From positions 2,343,501 to 2,407,500 of the forward strand of contig CM034390.1 of NCBI GenBank assembly GCA_019925095.2: 64,000 bases of DNA, written 5' to 3'. Positions 49,942-61,194 of this stretch are shown one piece after another. The notes beneath the pieces were generated by a model. It did no database searches. It was not told where the DNA came from and saw nothing but the letters and a program-made list of their open reading frames with translations. How positions within the stretch are numbered: position 1 is the stretch's first letter; the number at the start of each line of letters is the position of its first letter. Source of the stretch: Dendrolimus kikuchii. Lineage: Eukaryota > Arthropoda > Insecta > Lepidoptera > Lasiocampidae. The position numbers were made by a program, and so were the translations under genes.

Positions 49942-52900
49942 AAATAAAAAACAGGATCTCATCTATCTGTTTAACAGGTTTAACCCTTTGGTCTTTGGCA
50001 TTTCGGAGACATGGTTGTGTCCTGGCTCCCTGTTTAGGTTGCCGGGATATTCATGTCTTCGAGATGACAGAGATGATGGCTGGGCTGGTTCTGCCCTACT
50101 TATGAATCGAAAGTTCTCGTTTTCCCAAATTCCTATCGTTCAACATTCTCCTGACTTTAATATTGTTGCTGCTCGCTCTATTGATATTACTTTTGTTTCA
50201 TTGTATGTTCCTTATCCTAATAATAATATTATCTTGGAATTAACATCAATTTTATCTTCTTTTCCTAAACCCGTTATTATTCTAGGCGATTTCAACATCC
50301 GTCACACTATGTGGGGCTCTCCTTTTTGCGACTCCGTTGCTTCATCCTTTCTCGATATGCTAGATGGCTTAGATTTATGTGTGTTAAATGACGGCACCCC
50401 TACTCGCAGAGTTCCTCCTACTCAAAACGTTAGCGCCCCAGATTTAACTTTATGCTCTCCCTCTTTAACTAGGTTACTTACTTGGTCTGTTTTGCCTCAT
50501 TCTTTTGGCAGTGATCACCTCCCCATTTTAATTTCGTTTCCTAATTCTTTCTCTCCAAACCCAGCTCTCCCACCTCTTTTAAAATTCAGAATTAAAAAGG
50601 CCAACTGGGATAGATTTTCCAATTTAGTTGAAGATAATTTACGGTCTCTCCCTTCTATCACCCTTGAAAATGTTGCTACTGTCTACAATGAATTCACCTC
50701 TATTCTAATTTCTGCTGCTAATTTATCTATCCCCTTAAAAAATTCTGCGTGTAACAAACTGCCTTCCCCAGCATGGTGGGATTCCGAATGTTCTGTTGCT
50801 GTCAAAGAAAGAAAAGAAGCCGAAACAAAATTTTCCAGGGACCTTTCTTTAGAAAACTTTGTTAACTTCAAAAAAGTATGTGCTCGTACTAAACGGTTCC
50901 TACATTCAAAAAAAAAATCCGGTTGGCATTCGTTTTGCGAGTCTCTTTGTCCGAGAACGTCTTCCACTCTTATATGGAGAAAAATTAAAGCATTTCGTTT
51001 GTCTCAAAATAATCCTAATATTTCTTCTAATGACCCTTCGTGGCTTCCTGATTTTGTTTCAAAACTTTCTCCTCCTTCTGTCCCACATATAAATTGTATC
51101 CCTTCCCTACTTCCTTCTACTGTTGACTCAAGTGGAATGAACTCAGAATTTTCTTTTGCGGAACTATGTTGCGCCTTGGATCATCTCCGGGATTCTGCTC
51201 CAGGTGTCGATGGTATCCCATATTCCTTTATTACTAGATCTTCCGAATCCACTAAACGTTTTTTTCTCAAACTCCTTAATACTATATTCTTGTCTGGGTC
51301 TGTTCCAGATTCATGGAAAACTCAGGTAATCATTCCAATATTAAAACCGGGTAAAGACCCGTCTAAGTCAGATTCCTATAGACCTATTGCTTTATCATCT
51401 GTCCTCGCTAAAATAATGGAACATCTTATGAAAAATAGACTTGAATGGATCGTTGAAAGTAGGGACCTTCTTGCGAACAGCCAATTTGGCTTTAGGAGAG
51501 GTCTTGGCACTATTGATAGTTTAAGTTTACTAACTTCTGAAATTCATCTTGCTTTTTCTCGCAACGAGCATGTGATAGGGGTATTCTTAGATGTTTGTTC
51601 CGCTTATGATAGCGTTGATCTTTCCTTACTTAGATCGAAAATGTTTCGTCTGAGTTTACCTCCAAGAATTATCAATGTCATCTGTAGCATGTTTATGGAA
51701 CGTACTATATTAATCCGCTCTGTTAACTGTGATATTCCTCCGAGACGTATCTGGAAGGGCTTACCTCAAGGTTCAGTTCTTAGCCCTCTTCTTTATAGTT
51801 TGTTCACTGCCGATTTGGAAACGTCAGTTAATTGTTTTTGTAAAATTTTGCAATACGCTGACGATATCGCTTTGTTTGCCACCTCATCTTCTTTTTCTGA
51901 TGCTTGCAACCGACTTAATTCGGCTCTATTTTATTTAAATCAATGGCTCACAGATAATGGCCTCTCTCTCTCTCCACTGAAAAGTTCCGCTGTCATTTTT
52001 ACACGTAAACGTTCTGTTCCTGCCATTGATATACACATTGAAAACCAATCTATTCCTATTCATGATAATGTTAAATTCTTAGGCTTGTATTTGGACTCCA
52101 AATTGTCAGGCGTCTATCATCTTAATTACATTTGTGCAAAGGCGGAAAAAAATGTTAATATTTTGCGGGCTCTTTCTGGCGTCAAGTGGGGGTCCCACCC
52201 CTTCAATCAGAAACTCCTTTATAATGCCATTGTAAGGAGCCATTTTGATTATGGTTGTTTTTTATTAGAACCGTGCAACAAACTTGCCCTATCGAAGCTT
52301 GACAGGATTCAAGCTAAATGTCTGCGCATTATTACAGGCTCCATGAAATCTTCTCCTTCTAATGCTCTTCAGATTGAATGCTTAGATCCCCCCCTCTTCC
52401 TACGTCGGCAACTTCTGGCTGACAGATTCTTCTTCAGAGTGGCTGAGCTCGCTAATCACCCTCTCTTAGGTCTTCTTGATAGTTTACTCCAGCTTACTTC
52501 TACTTCTCCTTATTGGAGTCACAAGTCTCCTACAAATTTGATTAAATCCTATAAGAAATTTAGTAACCTCCCTTATAAACTTTTCCAAAATTCCAAAAAT
52601 TTCATTTTTGAATTTGGTTTTGAATGTCTTTTGTTCCAGCCCAATATCATCTTTAATTTTGGAATAAGCAAAGAAACTTCTGGTGCTAACCATGTTTTCA
52701 ACCAAATTATTCAGGAACATTGGCCTGACTGGCTTCTTATCTTTACTGACGCTTCAAGACTGAATGACGACGGTCCTCTTGGTGCTGCAGTCTGGATCCC
52801 TAAGTTTAAAATTATCCTCAACTATAAAATCCCCCCCCTTAATTCTGTTTTTTCCGGTGAATCTATAGCCATCCTTGAAGCCGCCCTTTATATAGAATCC

Positions 52901-53599
52901 CATCGCCTTAGTAAGTCTATCATTTTCACTGATTCTTTGAGCTGCTTACAAGATATTTCTAAGTCCCCTTTTCGTTCCAACCAAATTTCCCCACTTTCTT
53001 TGCATATTAAGCAGATTCTTTACAATTGTTACTGTTTGGGTTTGGAAGTATTTCTAGCCTGGATTCCTGGTCACTCTGGCATCTGTGGAAATGAAAGTGC
53101 TGACAAGTGTGCCAAACAAGCAGTCTACGCCGGTTGTAGTAAATATTCCAAGTGTTTCCCGCGCGATCTTCGAGCCCTCGCTAAACCTGAAATGATAAAA
53201 TCATGGAATGACCTATGGTTAAAGTCTTGTCAAACTGTCGGCAAGCACTATGCTAATCTCCAACCCCTTATCCCCTCGTTCCCCTGGTTTTTCCGTTTTC
53301 GCAACATCCCTAAAAAAATTTCTTCCATCATAATTCGTTTGCGTCTTGGCCATGTTTGTTCCCCCGTTTTTTTAGCAAAACTCAGGATTCGTGATAATTC
53401 TTTATGTGAGTGTGGTCTGGGCGAAGGTTCCATAGAACATATCTTTTTCTTTTGCCGTAAAATTTCTACTCCTCTTTATGATATTCTTCCTGCTAATTGC
53501 CCTCGTCCTGTTAATAGTAGTGTTCTTTTAACTTTATCGCATAAATCATTTGTATATATTCTTTGTAAATTCTTGACTGTGAATAAAATTATCTTATAA
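49901..53599 (+). CDS. I-clade LINE ORF2 polyprotein (endonuclease, reverse transcriptase, RNase H)
   Basis: 1232 residues without a break. Apurinic-type endonuclease (1-230): MQWNCRSIKNKK, ISETWL, ILGDFNIRHTMWG and the SDHLPI motif near residue 204. Reverse transcriptase (about 440-720): ILKPGKDPSKSDSYRPIAL, FLDVCSAYDSVD, GLPQGSVLSPLLYSLFTADL and catalytic YADD near 651-654. RNase H (about 940-1075): IFTDASRLNDDG, SGESIAILEAAL, IIFTDSLSCLQ and WIPGHSGICGNESADKCAKQ, retaining the D-E-D-D set. The Cys/His-containing tail (CECGLGEGSIEHIFFFC) follows. The RNase H domain places it in the I clade. All catalytic motifs are present, so the copy may be active or recently active. Codons are T/C-rich compared with the AT-rich flanks. 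Confidence 0.95.
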   Translation: MAKNIMQWNCRSIKNKKQDLIYLFNRFNPLVFGISETWLCPGSLFRLPGYSCLRDDRDDGWAGSALLMNRKFSFSQIPIVQHSPDFNIVAARSIDITFVSLYVPYPNNNIILELTSILSSFPKPVIILGDFNIRHTMWGSPFCDSVASSFLDMLDGLDLCVLNDGTPTRRVPPTQNVSAPDLTLCSPSLTRLLTWSVLPHSFGSDHLPILISFPNSFSPNPALPPLLKFRIKKANWDRFSNLVEDNLRSLPSITLENVATVYNEFTSILISAANLSIPLKNSACNKLPSPAWWDSECSVAVKERKEAETKFSRDLSLENFVNFKKVCARTKRFLHSKKKSGWHSFCESLCPRTSSTLIWRKIKAFRLSQNNPNISSNDPSWLPDFVSKLSPPSVPHINCIPSLLPSTVDSSGMNSEFSFAELCCALDHLRDSAPGVDGIPYSFITRSSESTKRFFLKLLNTIFLSGSVPDSWKTQVIIPILKPGKDPSKSDSYRPIALSSVLAKIMEHLMKNRLEWIVESRDLLANSQFGFRRGLGTIDSLSLLTSEIHLAFSRNEHVIGVFLDVCSAYDSVDLSLLRSKMFRLSLPPRIINVICSMFMERTILIRSVNCDIPPRRIWKGLPQGSVLSPLLYSLFTADLETSVNCFCKILQYADDIALFATSSSFSDACNRLNSALFYLNQWLTDNGLSLSPLKSSAVIFTRKRSVPAIDIHIENQSIPIHDNVKFLGLYLDSKLSGVYHLNYICAKAEKNVNILRALSGVKWGSHPFNQKLLYNAIVRSHFDYGCFLLEPCNKLALSKLDRIQAKCLRIITGSMKSSPSNALQIECLDPPLFLRRQLLADRFFFRVAELANHPLLGLLDSLLQLTSTSPYWSHKSPTNLIKSYKKFSNLPYKLFQNSKNFIFEFGFECLLFQPNIIFNFGISKETSGANHVFNQIIQEHWPDWLLIFTDASRLNDDGPLGAAVWIPKFKIILNYKIPPLNSVFSGESIAILEAALYIESHRLSKSIIFTDSLSCLQDISKSPFRSNQISPLSLHIKQILYNCYCLGLEVFLAWIPGHSGICGNESADKCAKQAVYAGCSKYSKCFPRDLRALAKPEMIKSWNDLWLKSCQTVGKHYANLQPLIPSFPWFFRFRNIPKKISSIIIRLRLGHVCSPVFLAKLRIRDNSLCECGLGEGSIEHIFFFCRKISTPLYDILPANCPRPVNSSVLLTLSHKSFVYILCKFLTVNKIIL

Positions 53600-53962
53600 T
53601 AGATTGTATAGTATATATATATATTAATTTTATTGTATATATATATTATACTTAGATTGGCTTGAAGTTAGTTATTATTTAGTTTTGTCCTTTGCTGTTA
53701 TGGTTTGTTGTAAATATTATGTTTATTGTAGTGTATTAGATTGGCAGAATTTTCTTTTTCTTTTTAATTTACCGGCCAAAATTCCTTTTTATGTCACCTG
53801 ACTTTTCTATTTACTCGACATTGGCAAAATCAATGCATAAATGGCATTGCAGCCATACCCGCGCTTATGGCAGGAAGAGCGTGAGACTTAGAACGTAGTT
53901 ATGCTCACGCTGACCCTGCGCATCAGTGCTTGAGAATGCCTCGGGAAAGGCAAACTCACTAA

Positions 53963-53994
53963 CATTAACGCGCCTACCCTGAGGCGCGTTAATG
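53963..53994 (+). repeat. Perfect 12-bp stem-loop at LINE 3' end
   Basis: CATTAACGCGCC and GGCGCGTTAATG around TACCCTGA; a second weaker pairing GCGTGAG/CTCACGC lies at 53879-53915. Could be a 3' recognition structure of the LINE or a host terminator-like hairpin. Confidence 0.7.
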
Positions 53995-54049
53995 TATGTA
54001 TATGTGAATGAATAACTTCAAAATGCTAATGAAGAACACGATGTAAATA

Positions 54050-54475
54050 TTTTAGATTTCGGGTCTGCTTTTTCGGGATTCACGTAAAAACTACTGCCCC
54101 GATTTCGATGCGGTTTTCGCTTATCAACAGCAAGTTCTTGGACTTAAAATCTGCGCTACTTTTAATTCTGGGATTTTTTTGGGATGATTTAAAATGGCCA
54201 GATTGAAAAAATCAAATTCCCGTGTCATTTTTTCACTGATCAATAGCAAATTTTATGTAATAAAAAGTGTGATATTTATTTATCCCGGGAATCCCGCGGG
54301 AATTTTCCCGGGAGTGGTTTGTAGTTGTTCGGGTGCATAAAAATTTGCTTATTACGACACAGTTTACACTAAAACGATAGGTTACATTCTTTCCTAATGC
54401 TGCGTGTGCTTTGTGTCCCAGTTATCCCGCGGGAATTTCCAGTCAAGCGTGGACGAAGTCGCGGGCATATCCTAG
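54050..54475 (+). mobile_element. Helitron-like repeat E
   Basis: Ends GACGAAGTCGCGGGCATATC then CTAG next to T (54472-54476); contains GGGATTCACGTAAAAACTAC and CGGGAATTTTCCCGGGAG. Longest uninterrupted copy of E here. Confidence 0.65.
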
Positions 54476-54894
54476 TATATAAATAAAAATCATCACATTT
54501 TGATTGATAAACCCAAGTCACCAATACATATTATTAATATAAATTATATTATTTATACCCATAGTCGTAACCAAGGAGTTCGAATACAACCAAAATCCCT
54601 ACGCAAAACAAACAAAGTATTATAACAAGTCTTTTTTAAATAATGATAGCACGTAAATCATTATAATATTTTCGTAACTATATTTCTTACATTATATGTA
54701 ATCTCTATATAATTTTACTCTAAAAGGAGGAATACGAAAATATTACAAGGTTGTTTACATTATCTTTGGGTCATCGTACATTGTCACAATTTAAAAATCA
54801 TTTAAATCTTTAGGGCTCTATAGGGAGTTCGGCAAAACTAAACGTCATGTTCATCCACTAGATCTATTTCACTATGTCTATAGAGATGTTTACA

Positions 54895-55060
54895 TCTTTA
54901 TATATAAAATTCTTCTGTTCGTGTGTATGTCACTAAACTCCTAAACGGTTGAACCAATTTTGATGACATGGTTTAGATTCACAATTAGACTCGGTAGGTG
55001 GCGCTGTGATTGGGATCTAGATATTTTTTTCAGAGTAGGATGACGTCAGCCAGGCCCGTT
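54895..55060 (+). mobile_element. Helitron fragment, family of 14860-15062
   Basis: TCTTTATATATAAAATTCTT, AACTCCTAAACGGTTGAACC, GTAGGTGGCGCTGTG; the CTAG end is missing. Confidence 0.65.
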
Positions 55061-55064
55061 AATA

Positions 55065-56090
55065 TTATAATATACCTATAACTTGCTTTTTCTTTCGAGA
55101 TCAATTTTTGAATAAAATGTAAGTTAAATTATCTGTTTAGATTTAAATGGTTAATATAACCCATTTGCTATTTTAATGTCTAACTTTAGATGTTCCTTAA
55201 TTTGACTTAAGACATTCAGGATTACGTTGGTATGTTGTTTCTGTCATCGTTGAGCGGCGTATGTCCCTCTTCAGCGTGAATAGGAATAAAACTATACATC
55301 GGTTCAGTCTTATACACTTTTAATCAGGCACACGTTATTTACAACAGTCAATCAGAAGGATATTACGAGGGCAAGCAGCAGGCGCCGGAACTGAGTTTTG
55401 AGTCTACTACGAATTTAGTGTATCCATGTTGAAGGCGTGCGACGAACTGTCCCGAACTATAATATTATCTATGTCTCGAATTGGACCTACTTATGCAAAA
55501 CAGAACCAATCCAAAAACATGCCAAAATTGGGTTAAGGATGCAGAAGACTTTCAAAATGCACCTTCTATCGACTCAATAAAAATCATAACGAGAAAATAT
55601 AATATACAATATTCTAAATGTTTTTCCCAAAATATAGACATATTTTTTTGTATACAAAATTATAATAAAAACGGCTTTTTCTCAAAACTGTCAGTATGTG
55701 GGTTGGTTCCATTTTGCATAAGTAGGTCCAATTGTCGTTCGGTTTTTGATGGTTAGTGTTTTCGCGCCATGAGAATATGGCGGGAACGTTGTGCGCGCGC
55801 TATCATATAACGGCGCGCTATTTTGAATGCATAGATTAATATTCGCTTCGCACTTGCGTGCTTGCTTATACGAGTAATGTTGGCACTAATGTCACCACAT
55901 CATTTAAACGTAATTAACTTTTAAAAAATTGTGTGTGTTGTAATAAAATGATAAAAATAATGTATGTAACAGTATATGCGGTGAAATTGAAGTTCTTAAA
56001 AAAATATATGAAAACACATTTGAACAAACTCCTTTGACAAATATATGAAGTATTTTGGATTAAATGTTTTTTAAGTTTTGTAATCAAATT
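55065..56090. other. Unassigned intergenic
   Basis: No recognised gene or TE. The inverted pair CCTACTTATGCAAAACAG (55487-55504) and the complement in TTTTGCATAAGTAGG (55713-55727) may be TIRs of a 240-bp element. Confidence 0.4.
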
Positions 56091-56093
56091 ACA

Positions 56094-56266
56094 AAAACAG
56101 AGGATCTCGGTCACGTCTACCGAACCCTACATTCTTCATGGACTGATACGCACTTGGCCGATTTGTTTTCGTTTCTCGACCTCTCTACGTCGCCACACAC
56201 AGTCACACGAAGCGAATCCAACTCGAATTCTTGGAGTAATTCCAGCAAACTCGCCGGGGAATATTA
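56094..56266 (+). CDS. Possible 3'-terminal exon, unidentified
   Basis: After ACAAAAACAG the frame reads EDLGHVYRTLHSSWTDTHLA, DLFSFLDLSTSPHTVTRSES and so on to GEY-TAA. It is less AT-rich than the flanks and looks protein-like, but the acceptor lacks a pyrimidine tract and no upstream exon was found. Confidence 0.25.
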
Positions 56267-56489
56267 AAGCAGACTTAAAAATAATATAAAAAATTATTGC
56301 ACAGTCCAAAGTTCGCTGTCCTTCCCATTTTAATCTTATTTATTTCATACTTTGAGACGAGCGGATTGTAGGATCATGAGAACATCCTCTACAAAACTAA
56401 CTCTTCAGGTTCATAATGCTGGTGCCTCGGACAGTGGATCAGTTTTTTTTATTGCTGAAATACAACAGCCGAAAGAGCTAGGAAGCTGA

Positions 56490-56830
56490 CAGATAATAAC
56501 CGACTATTCGACGAGAGGCTTTAGAGCCTAAATCATCGTCGTAAAGACACTAGTTTGTGGGTATTCTATAGGATACACTTCTGCGAGTGTGCCACGGAAT
56601 TGTATGAATTAATTCCTCCCTCAACATTTTACCACCGGAGAAGCAGACGTACGAGCTCAAGCCACCGACATATGGTGGAAATACCAATAAAGCGGACGAA
56701 ACGCTATGCTTCCACATTTATCATACGCACCGCTGAAGAGTGGAACCCTTTACAGTCGTTTAGTTTTTCCAGAAAAATGCAATGTAGGTGTTTGGAACCT
56801 CAAAGGACGTCGATATGACGTTGTGGTTAT
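56490..56830 (+). pseudogene. LINE ORF2 C-terminal remnant
   Basis: LWVFYRIHFCECATELYELI, PPSTFYHRRSRR, then RTKRYASTFIIRTAEEWNPL; degenerate beyond. Same protein family as 28678-28908. Confidence 0.7.
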
Positions 56831-57191
56831 TGAGGGCTCCTTTACTTGTTATGCGATATAGGAAATATTAAACACACGATTTATCACTAGATATAATATA
56901 TTCCGATTGGTTTACATATCTTTTATGCTATGAATACAATAATAACATTGATTTGATCACGCCCTTCGTGTGTAGCTGTCACATTTAGGTATCGACACTT
57001 GTGTTGCCTGGAATGGCCGTCCTAGTGTTGTCAGTGCTAAATATTAATGGTTGCGGTCGAAGAACGTCACAGGTGTCTTCGAGTCTCGCGTGAACTGTTA
57101 TCTTCTAGGTAAGTGTGCTCCACCTTAGACTGCATTTCCACCTGACATCAGGCGCAATGTCAGTCAAACGTGAACCTATTAAATATAAAAA

Positions 57192-57470
57192 AGCCAGTCA
57201 CAAAAAAGTCGTGGCAGCATAATGGCCAGCGCACGCGTTCCATATTCAAAGGGCGCGGGTTAAAATACTGGCCGGAACGCATGCACCACTTAGGCAGATT
57301 TCTGACCTAATGTGCATATTGTTACAATTACCACGTGCTCAGAACGCTGAAGGAAAACATGCGTCGAACCTGCCAAGCCGCCTTGGACAAGCGTGACATG
57401 TCCGTTCAATCAACTGTAAGCTATGCGGTCCAAGCCCAGCAGTGGGACGTTTATGGGCTGTTATTTTTAT
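57192..57470 (+). mobile_element. Lepidopteran tRNA-type SINE, degenerate
   Basis: GTGGCAGCATAATGGCCAGC head, AAAGGGCGCGGGTTAAAATA (decayed B box), AATTACCACGTGCTCAGAAC, GAAGGAAAACATGCGTCG, CAGCAGTGGGACGTTTATGG end. Confidence 0.7.
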
Positions 57471-57489
57471 GCAGTAGCCAGGCTAACGG

Positions 57490-58052
57490 CCTGACTGTGA
57501 TGGTAAGTGGTTAACCTCACCTATGAACATTTGCAACACAAGGTGCTACCAATATGCTGCCAGGGTCGTAGATAGGACTGGAACCTAGCCACTAATGCCG
57601 GAAGGCAACTTAAAGTTGTTATGGCGGCTTTACACCAGGGGTGGTAGGCATCTAGGCGGGTAAATGCCCTCCCACCTGTCATGGCGAATGCAGCGAGTTT
57701 TCTTATCATTACGAATTTGAGAAACAGGTGGACTGTCCATATTATAGAAAGTTTTCGTTGGATGTTTGCAACACCATGTTTTATCCATGCAGGAACGAAG
57801 AATACAATTTCCTGCGGCCGGGCGGTAGGCATTTGCCCGACTGGATGGCTACCACCCCTGGTCTAAAGTATGTCGCCATAACAACCTTGAGTTGTGTTCC
57901 GGCATTAGTGACCAGGTTCCAGTTTCCCTTAAAAGAGCATCAGCGCATTTGTAGCAACTTTGGTGTTGCAAATGTCCATAGGCGATGGTAACCGCTTTCC
58001 ATCAAGTGGGCCGTCTGCCTGTCTGCTGATCTCCTACAATAAAAAAAAAAGA
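57490..58052. mobile_element. Two inverted LINE 3'-end repeats, family B
   Basis: Minus-sense degenerate copy at 57490-57680 and plus-sense copy at 57786-58052 ending CTGATCTCCTACAATAAAAA. Confidence 0.7.
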
Positions 58053-58059
58053 TTACCTG

Positions 58060-58440
58060 TTTTCTCCCACAACAGAGCTTACATCATCATCTTAATCTTT
58101 ATGGAACCACCACTCACCTCACAATCAGTACAAAATGCAACTAATGTTCCAGCTTATATTTCGAGAGGGCAATCAAAGTGTGCGTCTGACTGAAAGCGAT
58201 GCGAGTGAAATATATTAGCAGTTGACTGTCTATGGTAAACGGTCTGCACTTCTATCCATCTAGATCCCTCTGACAGAACCATATATAATCAAGGTTATAT
58301 TTTATGGATTCCAGATTTCACTTACGCAACACGTCGTCAGTGTAGGGTCTGAATCACGGCGTATTGCGGATTGTGTCGGATATGGTTTATGGTTATACAC
58401 GCACTATTTTCACGTTAGTCAATATCACTTCTATTATATT
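58060..58440. other. Unassigned intergenic
   Basis: Nothing recognisable on either strand. Confidence 0.3.
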
Positions 58441-58619
58441 ACTATAATAAAAATATTAACAGCCCATAAACGTCCCAGCAGTGGGACGTTTATGTTGTCT
58501 CTAATTTTAGGGGAACGGACACTATACCGGCCACGCATGTCAATTTTATTGCCAGGCACTGTAGACAAATACGATTTGTCATAAACCAGTAGAATAGAAA
58601 TTATATGGGAGTGACATAT

Positions 58620-58852
58620 CGGCCAGGTGTTAGGGTGTTTGCCCGACTGGATAGCTACCACCCCTGGTCTAGAGTGTGGCGCCATAAGAACCTTGAGTTG
58701 TGTTCCGTCATTAGTGACCAAGTTCCAGTCTCCCTTAAGAGAGCAGCGCGTTAGTAGCAACTTTGGTGTTGCAAATGTCCATAGGCGATGGTAACCGCGT
58801 TCCATCAAGTGGGCCGTCTGCCTTTCTGCTGAACTCTTGCAATAAAAAAAAA
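58620..58852 (+). mobile_element. LINE 3'-end repeat, family B
   Basis: GGCCAGGTGTTAGGGTGTTT ... GCTGAACTCTTGCAATAAAA plus poly(A). A SINE-end fragment (CAGCAGTGGGACGTTTATG) lies upstream at 58460-58500. Confidence 0.75.
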
Positions 58853-58864
58853 AATATCGTTACA

Positions 58865-59160
58865 CTAACAACGCGTTCCATTAGTTACTCATAACGCCCA
58901 AAATGCTCCGTTAGCCGTTCTGTGGAACGGCGTTCGCCTTGTGAGGCGACCTCGGTCGGAGTGGTCGTGGCGAAAACGTCACTAATGACGTTATCATTTT
59001 CGATCACACAACACTCACAACCCATGTCAAGAGGTGGGTCGAATAACCGTCCCACTTGGGTTTACGATTGGAACGGGAAAAATCACGGTCGTGAACGTGG
59101 TAGTTGTGAATCTCTAATGGATCGTAGCCTAAGTATTATGTCTGTTCGAATTACAGAATA
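58865..59160 (-). repeat. Interspersed repeat F (copy 2)
   Basis: Inverted relative of 9430-9813, with blocks GTGGAACGGCGTTCGCC, TGACGTTATCATTTTCG and TCAAGAGGTGGGTCG. Confidence 0.55.
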
Positions 59161-59164
59161 ATGA

Positions 59165-59398
59165 GGAGTTTTTGGCGGGAACTGAAAGGGGACGTTGTGC
59201 TGTGCAGTTTTATTTTATAAAAATGTGTAAAATTACTCTAAAATGAACAATAGTTGTAGGATATTGATAGTTTTTGAGTAGTAATTATGTGTTTTTGTGA
59301 GAAATGTGAACTGTATAGTCAAATGTGGCTTTTCGAGTTTTCACAAGAACTCCGTTGAATGGCGTCGGTTGTAGCCTACAATACAACTGCGCTACTAT
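59165..59398 (+). mobile_element. Short retroposon, family C, 3'-truncated
   Basis: GAGTTTTTGGCGGGAACTG through AATACAACTGCGC, lacking the final CTTAAAGGCCTAG segment and A-tail. As at 9826, it lies directly after a repeat F copy. Confidence 0.75.
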
Positions 59399-59399
59399 A

Positions 59400-59940
59400 C
59401 GAAGACTTACACATCAGAATTGGCTGTATGGACTAAGATTCTTTTGCCTGCCTTTGTGGCGAATTCTGCTACTACAATAATGATATCGAATGAGAACATA
59501 CGCCGATTTTCGATTGTTACACGATTCATACGAGGGCACTTTTTTATCGCGTTGAAATGACGGCATACCGCGGAATTTCTTTGATAGAACAAGGAATTTG
59601 AGTATATAATACAGCGTTATAGTCAATGGTACATTATAAAAGTTGTAGATCACAAGTGGTTGTATCGGAAAAGGACGAGACGCGGGTTTATTTGGACGGA
59701 TAATTTCTCCATCCGTGTTTCACTTGACGTAGATAAGTAGCATATTTTATATTTGATCTCAAGGGACGCCCCTCCCTTAAGATACTAACGGATTAGTGTT
59801 CCCCCTTGTTCCTATTCCCGCCGCCGGCTGGAGTATCTTGTAAGTACATAAGTACTCAAAATTACCTTGTGTGTTTGTGCTGTCGGGTTACCGATCCCGC
59901 CGTGTACGGTACAATGTCATTCCCATACATTTTATATTCT
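59400..59940. other. Unassigned intergenic
   Basis: Overlapping short ORFs on minus (59407-59653) without recognisable similarity. Confidence 0.3.
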
Positions 59941-59941
59941 A

Positions 59942-60482
59942 TTTTTTTTTAAGGTGATGGCTGCAATGCCATTTATGCATTGATTTTGGCAATGTCGAGT
60001 ACATAGAAAAGTCAGGTGATATAAAAAGGAATTTTGGCCAGTAAATTAAAAAGAAAAAGAAAATTCTGCCAATCTAATACACTACAATAAACATAATATT
60101 TACAACAAACCATAAGAGCAAAGGATAAAACTAAATAATAACTAACTTCACGCCTATCTAAGTATAATATATTTTTACAATAAAATTAATATATATATAT
60201 ATACTATATTTATTTATTTATTTTATTTAATTTATTTGGGAAACATACAATAATTATAATTCTTACAATATAAAACACATAACTTAATACACATATCAAC
60301 TAAGTTTCCACTAAAAAAATAATTCTTGTTACGCATTTGACTCATACAACTATAAGAAAATTATAATAAATTTGATGCAATATTGGAAAATTAGATATAA
60401 AATAAAAAAGGAATTAAATAATACAATACAACACAAAACAAAAACTATACAATCTATTATAAGATAATTTTATTCACAGTCA
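59942..60482 (-). mobile_element. 5'-truncated copy of the I-clade LINE with a nested insertion
   Basis: Minus strand matches the end of ORF2 (complement of ATAAGATAATTTTATTCACA at 60461) and the 3' UTR seen at 53600-53856, ending GCCATCACCTT plus poly(A). At 60209-60443 a foreign AT-rich insert with TTTATTTATTTATT at one end is flanked by ACTATA (60203-60208, 60444-60449). Confidence 0.85.
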
Positions 60483-61190
60483 ATTTTATATTCATTTAGC
60501 GATAATGACACTTGTCTAAAGGGCTTGGACCCATGGTTGGTATACTAGTGGCGCCCTAAGTATTCGCCTGGAGTACTGACGTACATTGACCATAAAACAC
60601 ATTAGTTGTCAATAATTCACGTTATATGTGCGCCTCCACTCCTTATTCTATTAAAACTTAAACATACATTAATGGTCTAAGCATTAAACATACACATTTG
60701 TAAAGAAATTATTTCGTGTACCATGAGACAACTATACACCGTCAATGTACAGTATAACATCAACCGTTGCATAGGTATAAAGCGTGTATTTGTCTACAAC
60801 GCACGCTTTATTTAGGAGTGGTTCAACTTAAGGTCTTACCACGGAAAGCGGGTCCGCGATTCGCCGTCACTCACAACACACACCTAACGTGGGTGGTTAA
60901 TGATTTATGACTAAGTGCTCGCAGAATAAATGTAATATTTGACTGAAATTAATCTGCTTATTGCGCAGGTGCTCTCAATCTTCCAGGGATTGAGATAATA
61001 TCATTATACTATGATTCAATCGTATCTTCGGCCTTATATGGTTTTCCCGTAGGATACTAACTCGGTTGAGTTTAACGCAGATTCAGCAGGTGTGATGCAG
61101 CTGCGTTATTGACTATGTTTACCAACGAGTGTGACAAAGGTGATGCAAAGGTTGTGACTTGTTGTTCGTACTTGGGATGAGCAAGGTGGA
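60483..61190. other. Unassigned, possible LINE remnants
   Basis: No clear feature. 60830-60910 (ACCACGGAAAGCGGGTCCGC) has the GC content of the R1-like piece that follows. Confidence 0.3.
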
Positions 61191-61194
61191 AACC

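Larger units (their letters stand above)
48350..53995 (+). mobile_element. Apparently full-length I-clade non-LTR retrotransposon
   Basis: Two intact ORFs with a short leader and a 3' UTR containing (TA)n, GGCATTGCAGCCAT (53843-53856) and a perfect 12-bp stem at 53963-53994. Exact ends and TSD were not determined. It could start between 48294 (end of the Tigger element) and 48440, and could end near 53856 or after the hairpin. Same-strand relics at 13255 and 34324; inverted copy at 59942. Confidence 0.8.
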
